This document shows, piece after piece, positions 23,771-31,732 of a stretch of 35,445 nt of DNA (position 1 is its first letter; the number at the start of each line of letters is the position of its first letter). The position numbers were made by a program, and so were the translations under genes. Origin of the DNA: Deltaproteobacteria bacterium. Lineage in GTDB: Bacteria; Desulfobacterota; Deferrimicrobia; Deferrimicrobiales; Deferrimicrobiaceae. The DNA is taken from contig JACRMU010000031.1 in NCBI GenBank assembly GCA_016219515.1, positions 1-35,445 on the forward strand, written 5' to 3'. The notes below the pieces were generated by a model that did not search any database, was not told the DNA's origin, and saw only the letters and a program-made list of their open reading frames with translations.

Positions 23771-24658
23771 CTATCCCCGCGCGGCGTACCGGTCTCCATG
23801 GCGGGACGCCTCCCCTCTTGCGAGCATTCCTTCCAGGTGTTTCGTCATCAACGCCCATTCGCCGTAATCGAACCACGGCCCCGGGCGCCCGTCTCCGTAC
23901 ACGATCCGGCGGTCGATGATCTCCCGCATCGTTCGCGGCTGCCGGAGAAACCCGCGCAGGGCCTCTTCCCTCCGGTCGATGTGCGACAGGTAGGCGGCTG
24001 CCTTGGATCCGATGTCTCCGCTATGGACCGGGATGTCGTGCGAGACGACGTGGATCTTCGCACCGATGTCCGCAAGGCGCTTCGTCGAGCGGCGGAACTC
24101 CTCGATGCTTCCCGGCTTGTCCCCGTACCAGGGACCGAAATCGGAGAGATCGTAGTCGGCAAGGAACAGGATCCCGTCCGCGGGGAATTGGAGGCAGAGA
24201 TGGCCCGGCGTGTGTCCGGGCGCGATCACCGCGGTCGCCTCGGTGCGGCCGAACGTCAGACGCTCGCCGTCGGAGATTCTTCGTGCGATGCCGCGGGGCC
24301 GGTAGGAAAACTTCTCCGACAGGAGGGACCGGAAAAAGGTTTCCCATTCCGACCCGAGGAGCCCGTACCGGTCCAGCAGCGTCTCGAAGGATTCCAGCGC
24401 GGGGGCGTCCTCCGCGGAGGCCCATACCTCCACGTCCGGCAGTGCGTGGAGGAAGAAAAAGTGGTCCTCGTGGTAATGGGTCATCACGACGGTCCGCAGT
24501 CCGTCCTCTTTTTTCAGCCGGAGGATCTCCTGCAGATCCGACCCGCAGTCGATCAGGACTCCTCCCCCGTCGCGGATGTAAAGGGAGTGGGCGTACGGGT
24601 ACCGGCCGCCCTTGCCGCCCTCGATCAGCCATATCCTTTCGGCCAGCCGCTGGATCAA
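23771..24658 (-). CDS. Metallo-beta-lactamase fold hydrolase
   Basis: About 295-residue MBL-superfamily hydrolase. It contains GGGVLIDCGSD, the metal motif THYHEDH (HxHxDH), the APGHTPGHLCLQF histidine, LADYDLSD with the bridging Asp, and VVSHDIP with the last histidine. A full binuclear zinc or iron site is therefore present. After the core comes an about 80-residue helical C-terminus, as in glyoxalase-II-like and quinoline-synthase-like members. The start is uncertain: no ATG precedes the fold nearby. TTG 24658 starts just before the first strand but is 14 bases from AGGAGG; TTG 24694 is the alternative. It converges on the DUF1858 gene. The substrate is unknown. Confidence 0.8.
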   Translation of the reverse strand: MIQRLAERIWLIEGGKGGRYPYAHSLYIRDGGGVLIDCGSDLQEILRLKKEDGLRTVVMTHYHEDHFFFLHALPDVEVWASAEDAPALESFETLLDRYGLLGSEWETFFRSLLSEKFSYRPRGIARRISDGERLTFGRTEATAVIAPGHTPGHLCLQFPADGILFLADYDLSDFGPWYGDKPGSIEEFRRSTKRLADIGAKIHVVSHDIPVHSGDIGSKAAAYLSHIDRREEALRGFLRQPRTMREIIDRRIVYGDGRPGPWFDYGEWALMTKHLEGMLARGEASRHGDRYAARG

Positions 24659-24727
24659 CTTGGTGCCGCTCTCCTCCTGCCGCTCCGCGCGCAATGCGCC
24701 GGGCCGGGGTATGATGGGAGGTATTCT

Positions 24728-25168
24728 ATGCGGGAAGAGAGAGTGCCGCAAATGCGAAAGATCCTTCTCCTTCCGTTCTGCCTGTCGCAGTCGTCCCTGG
24801 CGGTCATCGAGCGGCTGGCCGCGGAGAGCGGCTACGCGGTGGTCGTCGCGCGGTCGACCGCGAAGGCGCTGGCCGAAGTGCGGCGGCACGTCGGTCCCGG
24901 CAGCGGAGAGCCGGCGAGGATCGTCGGCGTCGTCTGCGACGGGAGGGCGAAGAAGGTCTGGGCGGGGCTTGTCCTCCTGAAAATCCGCCAGTGGGGGAAG
25001 AAGGCGCTGGGCTTCAAGGCCCGCAGGATCGAGCTGGCGCGCGTGGGGATCGTCGGCGGGACCAAGGCGCTCTTCGGGCGGCGAAGCTGCCGCGTGGGGT
25101 TCAACCTGGCGGACGAGGAGGGGTTGCGGCGCGCGCTCGCCGGCGGGGAGACGTTCATGCGCCTTTAG
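24728..25168 (+). CDS. Conserved hypothetical protein, 146 aa
   Basis: Not confidently recognised; possibly DUF116-like. It opens with KILLLPFCLSQSSLAVIERL, a strand-helix start with a Cys. VGVVCDGRAKKVWAGLVLLK and GIVGGTKALFGRRSCRVGFN follow, giving three cysteines in all (in FC, VC and SC contexts) that could be metal or Fe-S ligands. It is basic and probably cytoplasmic, with no signal peptide. ATG 24728 has GGGAGG six bases upstream and a TATGAT box just before it, and an internal ATG at 24752 is less well served. It is divergent from the MBL hydrolase and convergent with murJ. Confidence 0.6.
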   Translation: MREERVPQMRKILLLPFCLSQSSLAVIERLAAESGYAVVVARSTAKALAEVRRHVGPGSGEPARIVGVVCDGRAKKVWAGLVLLKIRQWGKKALGFKARRIELARVGIVGGTKALFGRRSCRVGFNLADEEGLRRALAGGETFMRL

Positions 25169-25195
25169 GCCTCACCCCGCGGAAAGCGCCACGGA

Positions 25196-26797
25196 TTACG
25201 GCAGGTCCGCCCCGGGAGGCGTCGGAGGCGCACCGGGCGGATGGAGGATGTCGCGGCCCCCCCGGATCGTCCGGGCCGTCCCGCTGCGGAGCAGGAACGC
25301 GCAAAGGAAAAAGGCGGCGGCGATGGAAGCTCCTCCGATCGCGAACCGGACGACCGACCCCGCCAACGTTTCCCACGAAATCCAGCGGGAGGAGATTCCC
25401 AGCCAGTACCATCCCGCAACGGCGGCCGCAACGCCGGAAAGGGCGATCTTCCCGTATTCCAGGACCTCTCCGAGCGCCTTCCTTCCCACGGTCCTCGCCA
25501 TGAGAATGCCGTAAAGAGCCGTCGCATGGAGAAAGATCCCGATGCTGCTCGCCAGCGCCAGCCCGAAGACCCCCAGCTTCTGCGTGAGCAGGTAGTAGGC
25601 GGGCAGGCTCAGGATCCACGCACCGGTCCCCACCAAGGTGGGGGTCCACGTGTCCTTGAGCGCGAAGAAGCCGCGCGACACGATCGACTGGCCGCACCAG
25701 AAGGGGATCCCGATGGAGAAGGCGGCGAGTGCGGACGCGGTCGAGAGGGTGTCGTCGATGGTGAACGCCCCCCGCTTGAATACGGCCAGCACGACCTCGC
25801 GGGAAAGGATGCCGAAGATCGCGGCCGCGGCGCAGGAGACGAAAAAAACCCAGCGCAGCGTCGACGACAGCGTCTTCCACATCTCTTCCCGTTCTCCCCG
25901 TGCGGCCAGCGCGGAGAGAAACGGGTAGGAGGCCACCCCCGACGCCTGCCCGAAGATGCCGACGGGCACCTGCATCAGCCGGCGGGCGTTGTTGAGCCAG
26001 GTGATCGCTCCCGCAAGGAGGAAGGAGCCGAAGATCCGGGTCATCCACTCGTCGACGACCACCAGCGAGAAGCCGAGCATGATCGGGATCGACAGCCGAA
26101 TGAACTCCCGGAGCCCGGGGTCGGCGAGGTCGATCCGCGGAAAGAACGCAAGCCCCGCCCGGCGGGCTCCGTACAGCTGGACGGCGAAATTGCCGACGAA
26201 CGAGCCGATGAGGACCCCCCAGGCGAACCCGGCCATGCCGTGGGAGGGCCCCAGCAACAGCCCTCCGGCGATGATTCCGGCGTTATAGATCAGCGGAGCG
26301 GCGGCGGGGATGAGGAACCGGTTCCGCGCGAACTGGACGGCCATCAGCAGCCCGCCCAGGTAGAAGAAGATCTGCGCGGGGAGAACGATCCGCGTGAGCT
26401 TTGCGGCCATGGCGACCTGGTCGGAGGGGAAACCGGGAGCGATCAGCAGGATCAGCCGCTCGGCGAGGAATTCGCCCAGGATGATGAAGAAGATCATCCC
26501 GATGCCCATGACCGTGGCGATCACGGAGAAGGAGCGGTATCCTTCGTCTTCCTTCCCTTCCGCGAGATATTTCGAGAAGATCGGGATGAACGTGATCGAC
26601 AGCGAACCGCCCGCAAGGAGATAGTTGAGGAAATCGGGGATCGTGAAGGCGGCGAAGTAGGCGTCGGTCTCGGGGGTCGCCCCGTGCTGGTAGGCGATGA
26701 CCGCGTCGCGCGCATACCCCAGGAGGCGGCTCAAAAACACCGACGCCATCATGACGACGGCCGCCCGGCCCATCTGTTTCCGAGCTGAGTGGGACAT
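25196..26797 (-). CDS. murJ: Lipid II flippase MurJ (MviN)
   Basis: 533-residue MOP-superfamily membrane protein that flips lipid II across the inner membrane for peptidoglycan synthesis. About 14 hydrophobic helices are visible. The MurJ landmarks are ASVFLSRLLGYARDAVIAY, TDAYFAAFTIPDFLNYLLAGGSLSITFIPIFSKY near the N-terminus, PVGIFGQASGVASYPFLS, and FFALKDTWTPTLVG. The open frame continues far upstream, but ATG 26797 directly precedes the conserved start. It lies 7 bases after TATAGT with no Shine-Dalgarno, so longer starts are rejected. Divergent from mrp. Confidence 0.94.
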   Translation of the reverse strand: MSHSARKQMGRAAVVMMASVFLSRLLGYARDAVIAYQHGATPETDAYFAAFTIPDFLNYLLAGGSLSITFIPIFSKYLAEGKEDEGYRSFSVIATVMGIGMIFFIILGEFLAERLILLIAPGFPSDQVAMAAKLTRIVLPAQIFFYLGGLLMAVQFARNRFLIPAAAPLIYNAGIIAGGLLLGPSHGMAGFAWGVLIGSFVGNFAVQLYGARRAGLAFFPRIDLADPGLREFIRLSIPIMLGFSLVVVDEWMTRIFGSFLLAGAITWLNNARRLMQVPVGIFGQASGVASYPFLSALAARGEREEMWKTLSSTLRWVFFVSCAAAAIFGILSREVVLAVFKRGAFTIDDTLSTASALAAFSIGIPFWCGQSIVSRGFFALKDTWTPTLVGTGAWILSLPAYYLLTQKLGVFGLALASSIGIFLHATALYGILMARTVGRKALGEVLEYGKIALSGVAAAVAGWYWLGISSRWISWETLAGSVVRFAIGGASIAAAFFLCAFLLRSGTARTIRGGRDILHPPGAPPTPPGADLP

Positions 26798-26810
26798 CGT
26801 TAAGACTATA
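26798..26810 (-). promoter_or_regulatory. -10 box 7 nt before murJ ATG (candidate leaderless promoter)
   Basis: TATAGT (26810-26805) is followed by seven bases (CTTAACG) and the ATG at 26797. No Shine-Dalgarno is present, so the transcript would begin at or beside the start codon. No consensus -35 is seen. Confidence 0.45.
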
Positions 26811-26921
26811 ATCGAAGGGAGAAGGACGCTCCACAGGGAAATGGCGCGCTTGATCCGTATCAAGAGTGGGCGTGCCCGAAGCGGGTTACAATAGGGGCAA
26901 GAAACCGATCGGGAGAACTTC

Positions 26922-28004
26922 ATGGGCATCTTCAAAAAGCGTGAACCGGCGGGGACGGTGACGGCGGATGCCGTCCTGGCGGCGCTCGGGAAGGTCATGG
27001 ACCCCGAACTGGGGAGAGACCTCGTGAGCATGAACATGATCCGCAACGTGGCGGCGTCCGGGGGAAACGTCTCCCTCGACCTGGTCCTGACCACTCCGGC
27101 CTGCCCGAAGAAGTCGGAGATCGCGCAGGCGGTGGAGGGAGCGGTCCGTGCGCTTCCCGGCGTTTCTTCCGTGGACGTGCGGGTTTCCGCCGACGTGAAG
27201 GCCGCGCGGGACCCGATGGAGGGGAGGCGCCCCATCCCCGGAGTCCGCAACATCATCGCGGTCGCGTCGGGGAAGGGCGGGGTCGGCAAGTCCACCATGA
27301 GCGTGAACATCGCGGTCGCGCTGCAGCGGACGGGAGCCCGCGTGGGCCTGCTCGACGCCGACATCTACGGCCCGTCGATCCCCACGCTCCTGTCGCTTGC
27401 GGGGCACCGGCTCATGGGAGAGAACGGGATGATCCTTCCCGCGGAGAGCCACGGGATGAAGGTGCTCTCCATCGGGTTCATGCTGGAGGACGACTCGCCG
27501 GTCATCTGGCGCGGCCCGATGCTGATGAAAGCCCTGGAGCAGTTTCTCCACGGGACGAAGTGGGGGGAGCTGGACTACCTGGTCATCGACCTGCCGCCGG
27601 GAACGGGCGACGTGCAGCTGACGCTCGTCCAGACGACGCCGGTCGCGGGCGCCGTCGTCGTGACGACGCCGCAGGACCTTGCCCTGATCGACGTGAAGAA
27701 GGCGGTCCGGATGTTCGAGAAGGTCGGCGTGCCCATCCTGGGGGTGATCGAGAACATGAGCTACTTCCTGTGCCCCCGCTGCGCGGGCAGGAGCGAGATT
27801 TTCGGGCACGGGGGGGCGGAGCAGGCGTGCCGCGAGATGGGGCTGCGGTTTTTGGGCGAGGTGCCGCTGCAGATGGAGCTGCGGGAATCGTCCGACGAGG
27901 GACGTCCCCTCGTTTCCCGGAACCCGGACGCGCCGGCCTCGCGCGCCATCGTCAAGGCGGCCTCAGAGGCGGCCGCCGCCCTTGCGGTCCTTGAAGCGAT
28001 CTAA
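26922..28004 (+). CDS. mrp: Mrp/NBP35-family iron-sulfur cluster carrier ATPase
   Basis: 360-residue cytoplasmic P-loop ATPase that binds and transfers [4Fe-4S] clusters. It has an N-terminal MIP18/DUF59 domain (residues about 14-95: VLAALGKVMDPELGRDLVSM, TTPACPKK) and a deviant Walker A (ASGKGGVGKSTMSVN, about 117-131). LLDADIYGPSIP and VIDLPPGTGDVQLT follow, then the cluster-binding CPRC in MSYFLCPRCAGRSEIFG. These are all ApbC/Mrp hallmarks. GGGAGAAC lies just before the ATG. It ends in a long inverted repeat shared with the convergent acetyltransferase gene. The neighbouring region encodes heme and Fe-S electron-transfer proteins that would demand such a carrier. Confidence 0.94.
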   Translation: MGIFKKREPAGTVTADAVLAALGKVMDPELGRDLVSMNMIRNVAASGGNVSLDLVLTTPACPKKSEIAQAVEGAVRALPGVSSVDVRVSADVKAARDPMEGRRPIPGVRNIIAVASGKGGVGKSTMSVNIAVALQRTGARVGLLDADIYGPSIPTLLSLAGHRLMGENGMILPAESHGMKVLSIGFMLEDDSPVIWRGPMLMKALEQFLHGTKWGELDYLVIDLPPGTGDVQLTLVQTTPVAGAVVVTTPQDLALIDVKKAVRMFEKVGVPILGVIENMSYFLCPRCAGRSEIFGHGGAEQACREMGLRFLGEVPLQMELRESSDEGRPLVSRNPDAPASRAIVKAASEAAAALAVLEAI

Positions 28005-28009
28005 GAAAC

Positions 28010-28047
28010 GGGACGTTCTTGAAAAGGCGGGTTTTCAAGAACGTCCC
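28010..28047. terminator. Perfect 16-bp inverted repeat, bidirectional terminator or REP-like element
   Basis: GGGACGTTCTTGAAAA (28010-28025), a 6-base loop GGCGGG, and TTTTCAAGAACGTCCC (28032-28047), with no mismatch. It sits between the convergent mrp and acetyltransferase stops, with TGATTTTG on the right. The GGGACGTTCTT arm resembles dispersed palindromic repeats of deltaproteobacteria, so it may be both a terminator and a mobile palindrome. Confidence 0.75.
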
Positions 28048-28055
28048 TGATTTTG

Positions 28056-28658
28056 TCATCCCTCCATCTCGCGCGTGGGATAGGAGAAGTACTCGTGGAT
28101 CTGGATGCTCGCCCAGAACTCCTCGAGGTCCTTGGTCAGCACCAGGAGGTCGTGCCGCACCCCGATCTGGTCGCGCACGTGCCCCCGGAAAACCGCCTCC
28201 TGCTTGAACCCCAGCTTTTCGAAAACCTTTTTCGCCCCCTGCTGCGTCTCCATCATCTCCGCGACGATCTTCTCCAGGCCGGACTTGAGCGCGTGGAGGA
28301 ACAGTTCGTTGGCGAGGATGCTGCCCACCCCCTGGCGCTGGTACTCCTTCGCCACCACGATGCGGATCGTGCCGATGTGCTTCATCCAGCCGCCGAGGTT
28401 TTTATGGAGCGTGGCGTCGGCGACCACATCGTTCCCTTTCCAGGCGAGGAGCGGGTAGACCTTGTCGTAATTCAGCTCGGTCGCCCAGCGCTCAACGACC
28501 GCCGGATCGGTGACGTTGTCCTTGAGGAAGAGCCGGTCGGACTCGGCGAGGCCCGCGAAGAACGCAAATAGGGCATCCTTGTCCTTCTTCTCGAAAGGGC
28601 GCAGCACCACCGTGCTTCCGTCTTTGACCTTGACCTCTTTGGGATATTCCTGCGCCAT
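28056..28658 (-). CDS. GNAT family N-acetyltransferase
   Basis: 200-residue Gcn5-related acetyltransferase. The central fold shows VVLRPFEKKDKDALFAFFAG at the N-terminus, then IGTIRIVVAKEYQRQGVGSILANELF, the acetyl-CoA pyrophosphate-binding motif A (R/Q-x-x-G-x-G/A), and GAKKVFEKLGFKQEAVFRGHV, the motif B. A C-terminal extension of about 40 residues (HDLLVLTKDLEEFWASIQIH) is longer than in minimal GNATs. GGAGGACAATTCAC precedes the ATG. It is transcribed alone. The acceptor substrate (protein, amine or small molecule) cannot be inferred. Confidence 0.88.
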   Translation of the reverse strand: MAQEYPKEVKVKDGSTVVLRPFEKKDKDALFAFFAGLAESDRLFLKDNVTDPAVVERWATELNYDKVYPLLAWKGNDVVADATLHKNLGGWMKHIGTIRIVVAKEYQRQGVGSILANELFLHALKSGLEKIVAEMMETQQGAKKVFEKLGFKQEAVFRGHVRDQIGVRHDLLVLTKDLEEFWASIQIHEYFSYPTREMEG

Positions 28659-28693
28659 GTGAATTGTCCTCCTTTTTCAGGGTTGGAGGCAAC

Positions 28694-28714
28694 TATAAAA
28701 TAACGTTATAAAAT
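28694..28714. repeat. Two TATAAAAT direct repeats flanking AACGT upstream of the acetyltransferase gene
   Basis: TATAAAAT (28694-28701), AACGT, TATAAAAT (28707-28714). The centre also forms the palindrome ATAACGTTAT. It lies about 40 bases upstream of the GNAT start in an AT-rich patch, so it may be its promoter or operator. Confidence 0.4.
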
Positions 28715-28853
28715 TATATGCAACTGAGGCCGATTGTCAATCCGTGCCATGGACGCTCCATCGGGTCACCCCGCGTCATTGACTTATTGCGTATAGATGC
28801 GCTTTTCCATATAAAGTAACGGAAATAACGCCGATGACCGGCGAGGGGGATCC

Positions 28854-29406
28854 ATGGGAGGGAAAGTCGTCGTCGAAAGGGATGGAAAGATCGCGACCGT
28901 CACGATTTCGAACCCGGTGAAGAAGAACGCGTTGAACCTCCGGCTCCTCGGCGAACTCCGCAGGGTCTTCGGAGAGCTTTCCTCTCCGGAGACGCGGTGC
29001 GTCGTTCGGGATGACGCCCGCGCGCCTCGGGATCATCTACCGGCCGGCGGGGTTGATGCGGTTCGTCGACGTGATCGGGCTGCCCGCCGCCAAGGAGCTT
29101 TTCTACACGGCGCGCAAGGTAAGCGCCCGCAGGGCAGTGGACCTGCGGCTCGTCAACCGGGCCTGTCCCCCCGAGGAGCTGGAGCAGGTCACCTACGAGA
29201 TGGCGCGGGAGATCGTCGACAACGCCCCGCTCTCCATCCGCGGCACGAAAAGGATCCTGTCGATGTGCATGGAGTTCCGCGGGCTGCCGGAAGAGGAGGC
29301 GAAAGAGGCGGAGGATCTCATCCGGCATTGCATGGAGAGCAAGGACCTCATCGAGGGGAAGAAGGCGTTCCTCGAGAAGCGAAAGCCGAAATTCCAGGGG
29401 AAGTAA
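28854..29406 (+). pseudogene. Enoyl-CoA hydratase (crotonase) remnant with core deletion and frameshift
   Basis: The N-terminal part (GGKVVVERDGKIATVTISNP, KKNALNLRLLGELRRVFGEL, ETRCVV) is a normal crotonase start of about 50 residues. At about 29000-29008 the sequence jumps, in another frame, to FGMTPARLGIIYRPAGLMRFVDVIG, which in full proteins lies around residue 125-140. The C-terminal part then runs normally (ARRAVDLRLVNRACPPEELE ... KAFLEKRKPKFQGK) to TAA 29406. About 75-85 codons are missing, including both oxyanion-hole strands and the first catalytic acidic residue region, so no active enzyme can be made. A GGGGGATCC stretch before the ATG is a remnant ribosome site. A strong terminator follows. 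Confidence 0.85.
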
Positions 29407-29438
29407 AAAAGGCCCCGGATTTCTCCGGGGCCTTTTTT
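29405..29438. terminator. Strong bidirectional terminator
   Basis: A perfect 15-bp stem AAAAAAGGCCCCGGA / TCCGGGGCCTTTTTT with a TTTC loop gives a T-tract in both directions. It ends the crotonase remnant on the plus strand and the cytochrome operon on the minus strand. Confidence 0.92.
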
Positions 29439-29487
29439 CTTTAAAATACTCATGGGGCGGAAGATTCCCGCCCCTTGCCGGACGAAG

Positions 29488-31713
29488 TTATTGCAGCGGG
29501 TCGTACCCTCCGCCCGTCTGCGGGTTGTAGTTCGTCGCGTCCCGGCTCCCCGTCGGCCGGTTGGCGAGCAGCGCCGCCGGAGTCGGAATCCCCAGCCCGC
29601 TTGCGCCCGTCGTGTTGTTGTACAGGCTCTCGTAGGAATCCATCAGGAGCTGGATGATGTACCGGTAATTATGGACCGCCGCGGTCCGGTTCGGCACCCC
29701 GATCTGCGAAACGCCGGAAGGAAGCCCCTTGATGACGTACTGGAGGTTGAACGCGACCTTGAGCTGGGGTCTCGTCCAAGCCGTATACGAGCTGGTGGTT
29801 CCCTTGATGAAGAAGTAGGGGTATGACGTGTCGTTGTACGTGATCCCGTTGTTGTCGCGGAGGGTGATGAGCAGGTTCTCGAGCCCCGTGATCTCCTGGG
29901 CGACCCCTTCCACGGTCCCGTCCCCGTCGTAGTCCTTGATGGTCGCCACGACGTTGTCGTAGAAGGTGTTCATCTGCCCCGCCGCATTGGTGGTCGGGAC
30001 CCTGCCGTTGTGGCAGGAAGAGGTGTTGCAGGTGGTGCTGTTCACCGCGGAGTTGTCGTCCGCGATGATCTTCCACGTGTGGCCGCCGAGGCCGGAGGTC
30101 GAGCTCGACGCCATGTGGCAGCCGTTGCAGTTCGTATTCTGGTGCGCGGTCACCGCCCCGTACGACTTCGGCAGCGCCGTCCCCGTCGAATTGTCCGTGT
30201 ACTCGTACCCGTTGCGGGCCCACAACATCGCGCCCGTCCCGAGGTAATGGGGGTTGAGGAAACTCCCCGTCACGGTCGTGCCGGAGGCGATCCTCCTCTT
30301 GAACAGGGTGAATCCCGACTCGCGCCCCTGGTGGCAGAAGACGCAGATCGTCTCGTTCCCTGCCGCGCTCGGCACGGCGGTGTTGTCGAAGAAGACGTTC
30401 CCCTGGAACGTGGCCTGCGTCGAGGAGTACTTGCTCATCACGAGCGGCTTCCGGGTGTTCTTCGTGTTCCCCGTGACGTCGGTGTGGGGGTTGTGGCAGG
30501 TGATGCACGTCACCGTCATGTCGCCGAAGAGGACGTGCGCGCTCGAAGTTCCCTCCACGTTGTCCTGGTAGGCGATGGAGGCCAATCCATGATGGCACTT
30601 GAAGCAGGCGTAGTTGCTCTTGCCGGCGTTCTTCGTCGTCGTGGCCGGGCCGGTTGCGTTCACGGTGGTAATCGCCATGTCGAAGGGGTAGCTGGTCTGG
30701 TGATCCCCGAGCTCGAACGGCAGTCCCGTGTTGGCGTTCGTGTAGGCCGGAGGGTTCGCCGAGAACTCGGCGAATGCCGCGGCGTTCCGGTTCCCGTGGC
30801 CGGATTCCTTCCACTCCGTGTAGATGTCGCTCTGGTGCGTCGCCCCGCCGCTGTTCTGGTAGGTCCCCCTGGTGTGGCATGCGGCGCAGAGACGCTCCAC
30901 GTGCAGTTCGTTGTTCGTCCCGACGACCGAGGAGTTGTCCAGGGTGCCGCTGGACTTCACCGCCCCGTTGCCCTGGAAGATAAGGTTGTCGTTTGTCAGG
31001 TTGATCTGCGTGCCGAGAGTATTGTCCACCTGCGCCCCGGTCGCGCTGGACACGAGGAAGTTGCGGAAGCGGGGGTAATAGACGCTGGCGTTCGCCCGCT
31101 GCGGGACGGCCGTGGTGGCCACCGCCGGCTGATGCCCGTCGTGGCAGGAGCCGCACGTCACGGACGGGTTCGGCAGGGCGCTGGGAACGGGCTTGACCAG
31201 GTTCCCCGAGCTGTCGAATGAGAACCGCTGGTTGGGGTTGTGGCAGCGGGAGCATTCCTGGATGTGCCTTCCTGAAGAGGCCGAGGTCGAAATCTGCGAG
31301 AAGCTTCCGTCGGGGCTCTGGTTGGCGTTGGCGTGCTTCGTGTTGTCGAAGCCCAGGGTGCTCGGCGTCGCTCCCCCGTGGCAGGCCGTGGCGGCGCAGG
31401 CCGCGGCGGAAGGATTGGGATAGGGGATCGGGCCCGTGCCCCAATGTTCCCCCCCGCCCCCGTGGCAGTCCTCGCACTGGACGCTGAAATCCACCGTGTG
31501 GGTCGTGCTCGTCCAGGTCGTGGCGATCGCCTCGCCCAGGATGTCCACCGTGGCGGCGTGGCAGGTGTTGGTGCATTGCGTCGATCCCACCTTCGCCGGC
31601 GTGGAGGTCAGCCCTACGTTCAGCGAGGTGTCCTTGGAGGATCCCCAGCAACCCGCCAGTAGTGCCGGGGCCGACAGTGCAAGCAGAACGATCAAGACTC
31701 CTTGGCGTTTCAT
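29488..31713 (-). CDS. Outer-membrane multiheme c-type cytochrome lipoprotein (about 11 hemes)
   Basis: 741-residue exported cytochrome. The signal peptide ends in a lipobox (APALLAGC, Cys22), so it should be lipid-anchored, probably on the outer membrane. Eight standard CxxCH motifs are present (CEDCH, CSRCH, CGSCH, CAACH, CFKCH, CITCH, CVFCH, CNGCH). There is one Cx3CH (CTNTCH, 47-52) and two Cx4CH (CAATACH, CNTSSCH), giving 11 potential hemes. Many additional His residues could act as distal ligands. The C-terminal about 180 residues are heme-free. It is the last gene of a three-gene operon after a 9-heme cytochrome and a barrel, 19 bases from the former, with AAAGGAGG upstream. It is the probable terminal, extracellular electron-exchange component. 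Direction and acceptor are unknown. Confidence 0.9.
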   Translation of the reverse strand: MKRQGVLIVLLALSAPALLAGCWGSSKDTSLNVGLTSTPAKVGSTQCTNTCHAATVDILGEAIATTWTSTTHTVDFSVQCEDCHGGGGEHWGTGPIPYPNPSAAACAATACHGGATPSTLGFDNTKHANANQSPDGSFSQISTSASSGRHIQECSRCHNPNQRFSFDSSGNLVKPVPSALPNPSVTCGSCHDGHQPAVATTAVPQRANASVYYPRFRNFLVSSATGAQVDNTLGTQINLTNDNLIFQGNGAVKSSGTLDNSSVVGTNNELHVERLCAACHTRGTYQNSGGATHQSDIYTEWKESGHGNRNAAAFAEFSANPPAYTNANTGLPFELGDHQTSYPFDMAITTVNATGPATTTKNAGKSNYACFKCHHGLASIAYQDNVEGTSSAHVLFGDMTVTCITCHNPHTDVTGNTKNTRKPLVMSKYSSTQATFQGNVFFDNTAVPSAAGNETICVFCHQGRESGFTLFKRRIASGTTVTGSFLNPHYLGTGAMLWARNGYEYTDNSTGTALPKSYGAVTAHQNTNCNGCHMASSSTSGLGGHTWKIIADDNSAVNSTTCNTSSCHNGRVPTTNAAGQMNTFYDNVVATIKDYDGDGTVEGVAQEITGLENLLITLRDNNGITYNDTSYPYFFIKGTTSSYTAWTRPQLKVAFNLQYVIKGLPSGVSQIGVPNRTAAVHNYRYIIQLLMDSYESLYNNTTGASGLGIPTPAALLANRPTGSRDATNYNPQTGGGYDPLQ

Positions 31714-31732
31714 GTATCGATGCCTCCTTTCC

